Assembly (NCBI RefSeq): GCF_002874965.1
Contig: NZ_CP025624.1
Span: 4,960,001-5,024,000 of the forward strand
Source of the DNA: Pseudomonas sp. NC02
GTDB taxonomy: Bacteria > Pseudomonadota > Gammaproteobacteria > Pseudomonadales > Pseudomonadaceae
Direction: 5' to 3'
Length of the DNA: 64,000 nucleotides
Both the position numbers and the translations under genes were made by a program. The notes beneath the pieces were generated by a model, which was given only the letters and a program-made list of their open reading frames with translations, ran no database searches and was not told where the DNA came from. Below, one piece after another: positions 63,705-64,000 of this stretch. Each line of letters begins with the position of its first letter. The first letter of the stretch is position 1.

Positions 63705-64000
63705 ATGGACCGCCTCACCGCCATGGAAACCTTCGTCCACGTCGTCGAGACCGGCTCGTTTTCCGCGGCTGCAAAACGCTTGGGAATTGGCCAGCCCGCC
63801 GTCTCCAAGGGCGTTGCGCAGCTGGAGGCGCGGCTGGCGGTCAGGTTGCTGCTGCGTTCCACCCGGGGCCTGACGCCCACCGAGGCGGGCCTGGCGTTTT
63901 TTGAAAAGGCCAAGCGCGCCGTCGACGAAGCCAACGATGCCGACGACACCGCCCGAAGCGCGGGCAATGGCCTGTCGGGCACCTTGCGCGTCAGCGCGGG
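63705..64000 (+). CDS. LysR-family transcriptional regulator, N-terminal part (cut by window edge)
   Basis: About 98 residues are visible. The helix-turn-helix MDRLTAMETFVHVVETGSFS...RLGIGQPAVSKGVAQLE is the LysR pattern, and the linker helix follows. AAAGGA lies eight bases before the ATG at 63705; an in-frame ATG twelve codons earlier is less likely. The ligand domain and targets are outside the window. Confidence 0.9.
   Translation, partial: MDRLTAMETFVHVVETGSFSAAAKRLGIGQPAVSKGVAQLEARLAVRLLLRSTRGLTPTEAGLAFFEKAKRAVDEANDADDTARSAGNGLSGTLRVSA

Overview
The window is chromosomal DNA of a Pseudomonas, most likely of the P. fluorescens group. The evidence is the high G+C content, Pseudomonas-style gene order (hybrid kinase-fabA-fabB-chemoreceptor; sdhCDAB-sucAB-lpdG-sucCD divergent from gltA; muxABC-opmB; gcl-hyi-glxR-ttuD-pyk) and many REP/REPIN palindromes of the GGGAGCGGGCTTGCTCGC type. 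Both edges cut a gene: a hybrid sensor kinase on the left and a LysR regulator on the right. No rRNA, tRNA, CRISPR array or prophage was seen.

Layout. 1-8.7 kb: end of a hybrid histidine kinase, fabA-fabB (unsaturated fatty acid synthesis), a composite repeat region, a chemoreceptor, a secreted amidohydrolase, an OsmC-like protein, a pirin and a dienelactone hydrolase. 8.8-13.6 kb: htpG with a heat-shock-type promoter, two coupled hotdog thioesterases, a small Ala-rich lipoprotein and a BrnQ/BraB transporter. 13.9-27.1 kb: the TCA-cycle block, with sdhCDAB-sucAB-lpdG-sucCD on the minus strand and gltA diverging from it; both promoters are readable in the shared 363-bp gap. 27.2-32.1 kb: actP with its DUF485 partner, an orphan betaine-type binding protein and a membrane GH17 protein. 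32.15-33.4 kb: an IS110-family element inside a REPIN. 33.4-41 kb: a small membrane protein, an alpha/beta hydrolase overlapping an MlaA-like gene, a FUSC transporter, an AraC/GlxA regulator and a DUF808 protein. 40.2-49.8 kb: the muxABC-opmB RND pump and a divergent RutR-like TetR regulator. 49.8-50.5 kb: a RAYT (REP-associated tyrosine transposase) between two REPINs. 50.6-57.8 kb: a GlcG/HbpS-like gene and the glyoxylate/tartronate-semialdehyde pathway gcl-hyi-glxR-ttuD-pyk, interrupted by repeats. 57.9-64 kb: a urea-transporter-like protein, a K+ channel with a zinc ribbon, a sulfate-binding protein, a periplasmic protein, an MFS exporter, a hicAB toxin-antitoxin pair and the LysR fragment.

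Metabolically the window holds most of the second half of the TCA cycle and its entry enzyme. It also holds acetate uptake and a route from glyoxylate through glycerate to pyruvate.

The most notable system is the IS110-family element at 32168-33344. Its 204-nt 5' non-coding end folds by eye into two bridge-RNA-like loops. The first carries two 7-nt segments that match the two sides of the REP target in which the element sits (AAGCCCG and GTGGGAG for target AAGCCCGCTCCCAC). The second carries segments matching the element's own two ends. The interrupted REPIN can be rejoined at a CT core. Together with a RAYT that has its own REPIN variant, the window shows two unrelated transposase types using the same repeat family.
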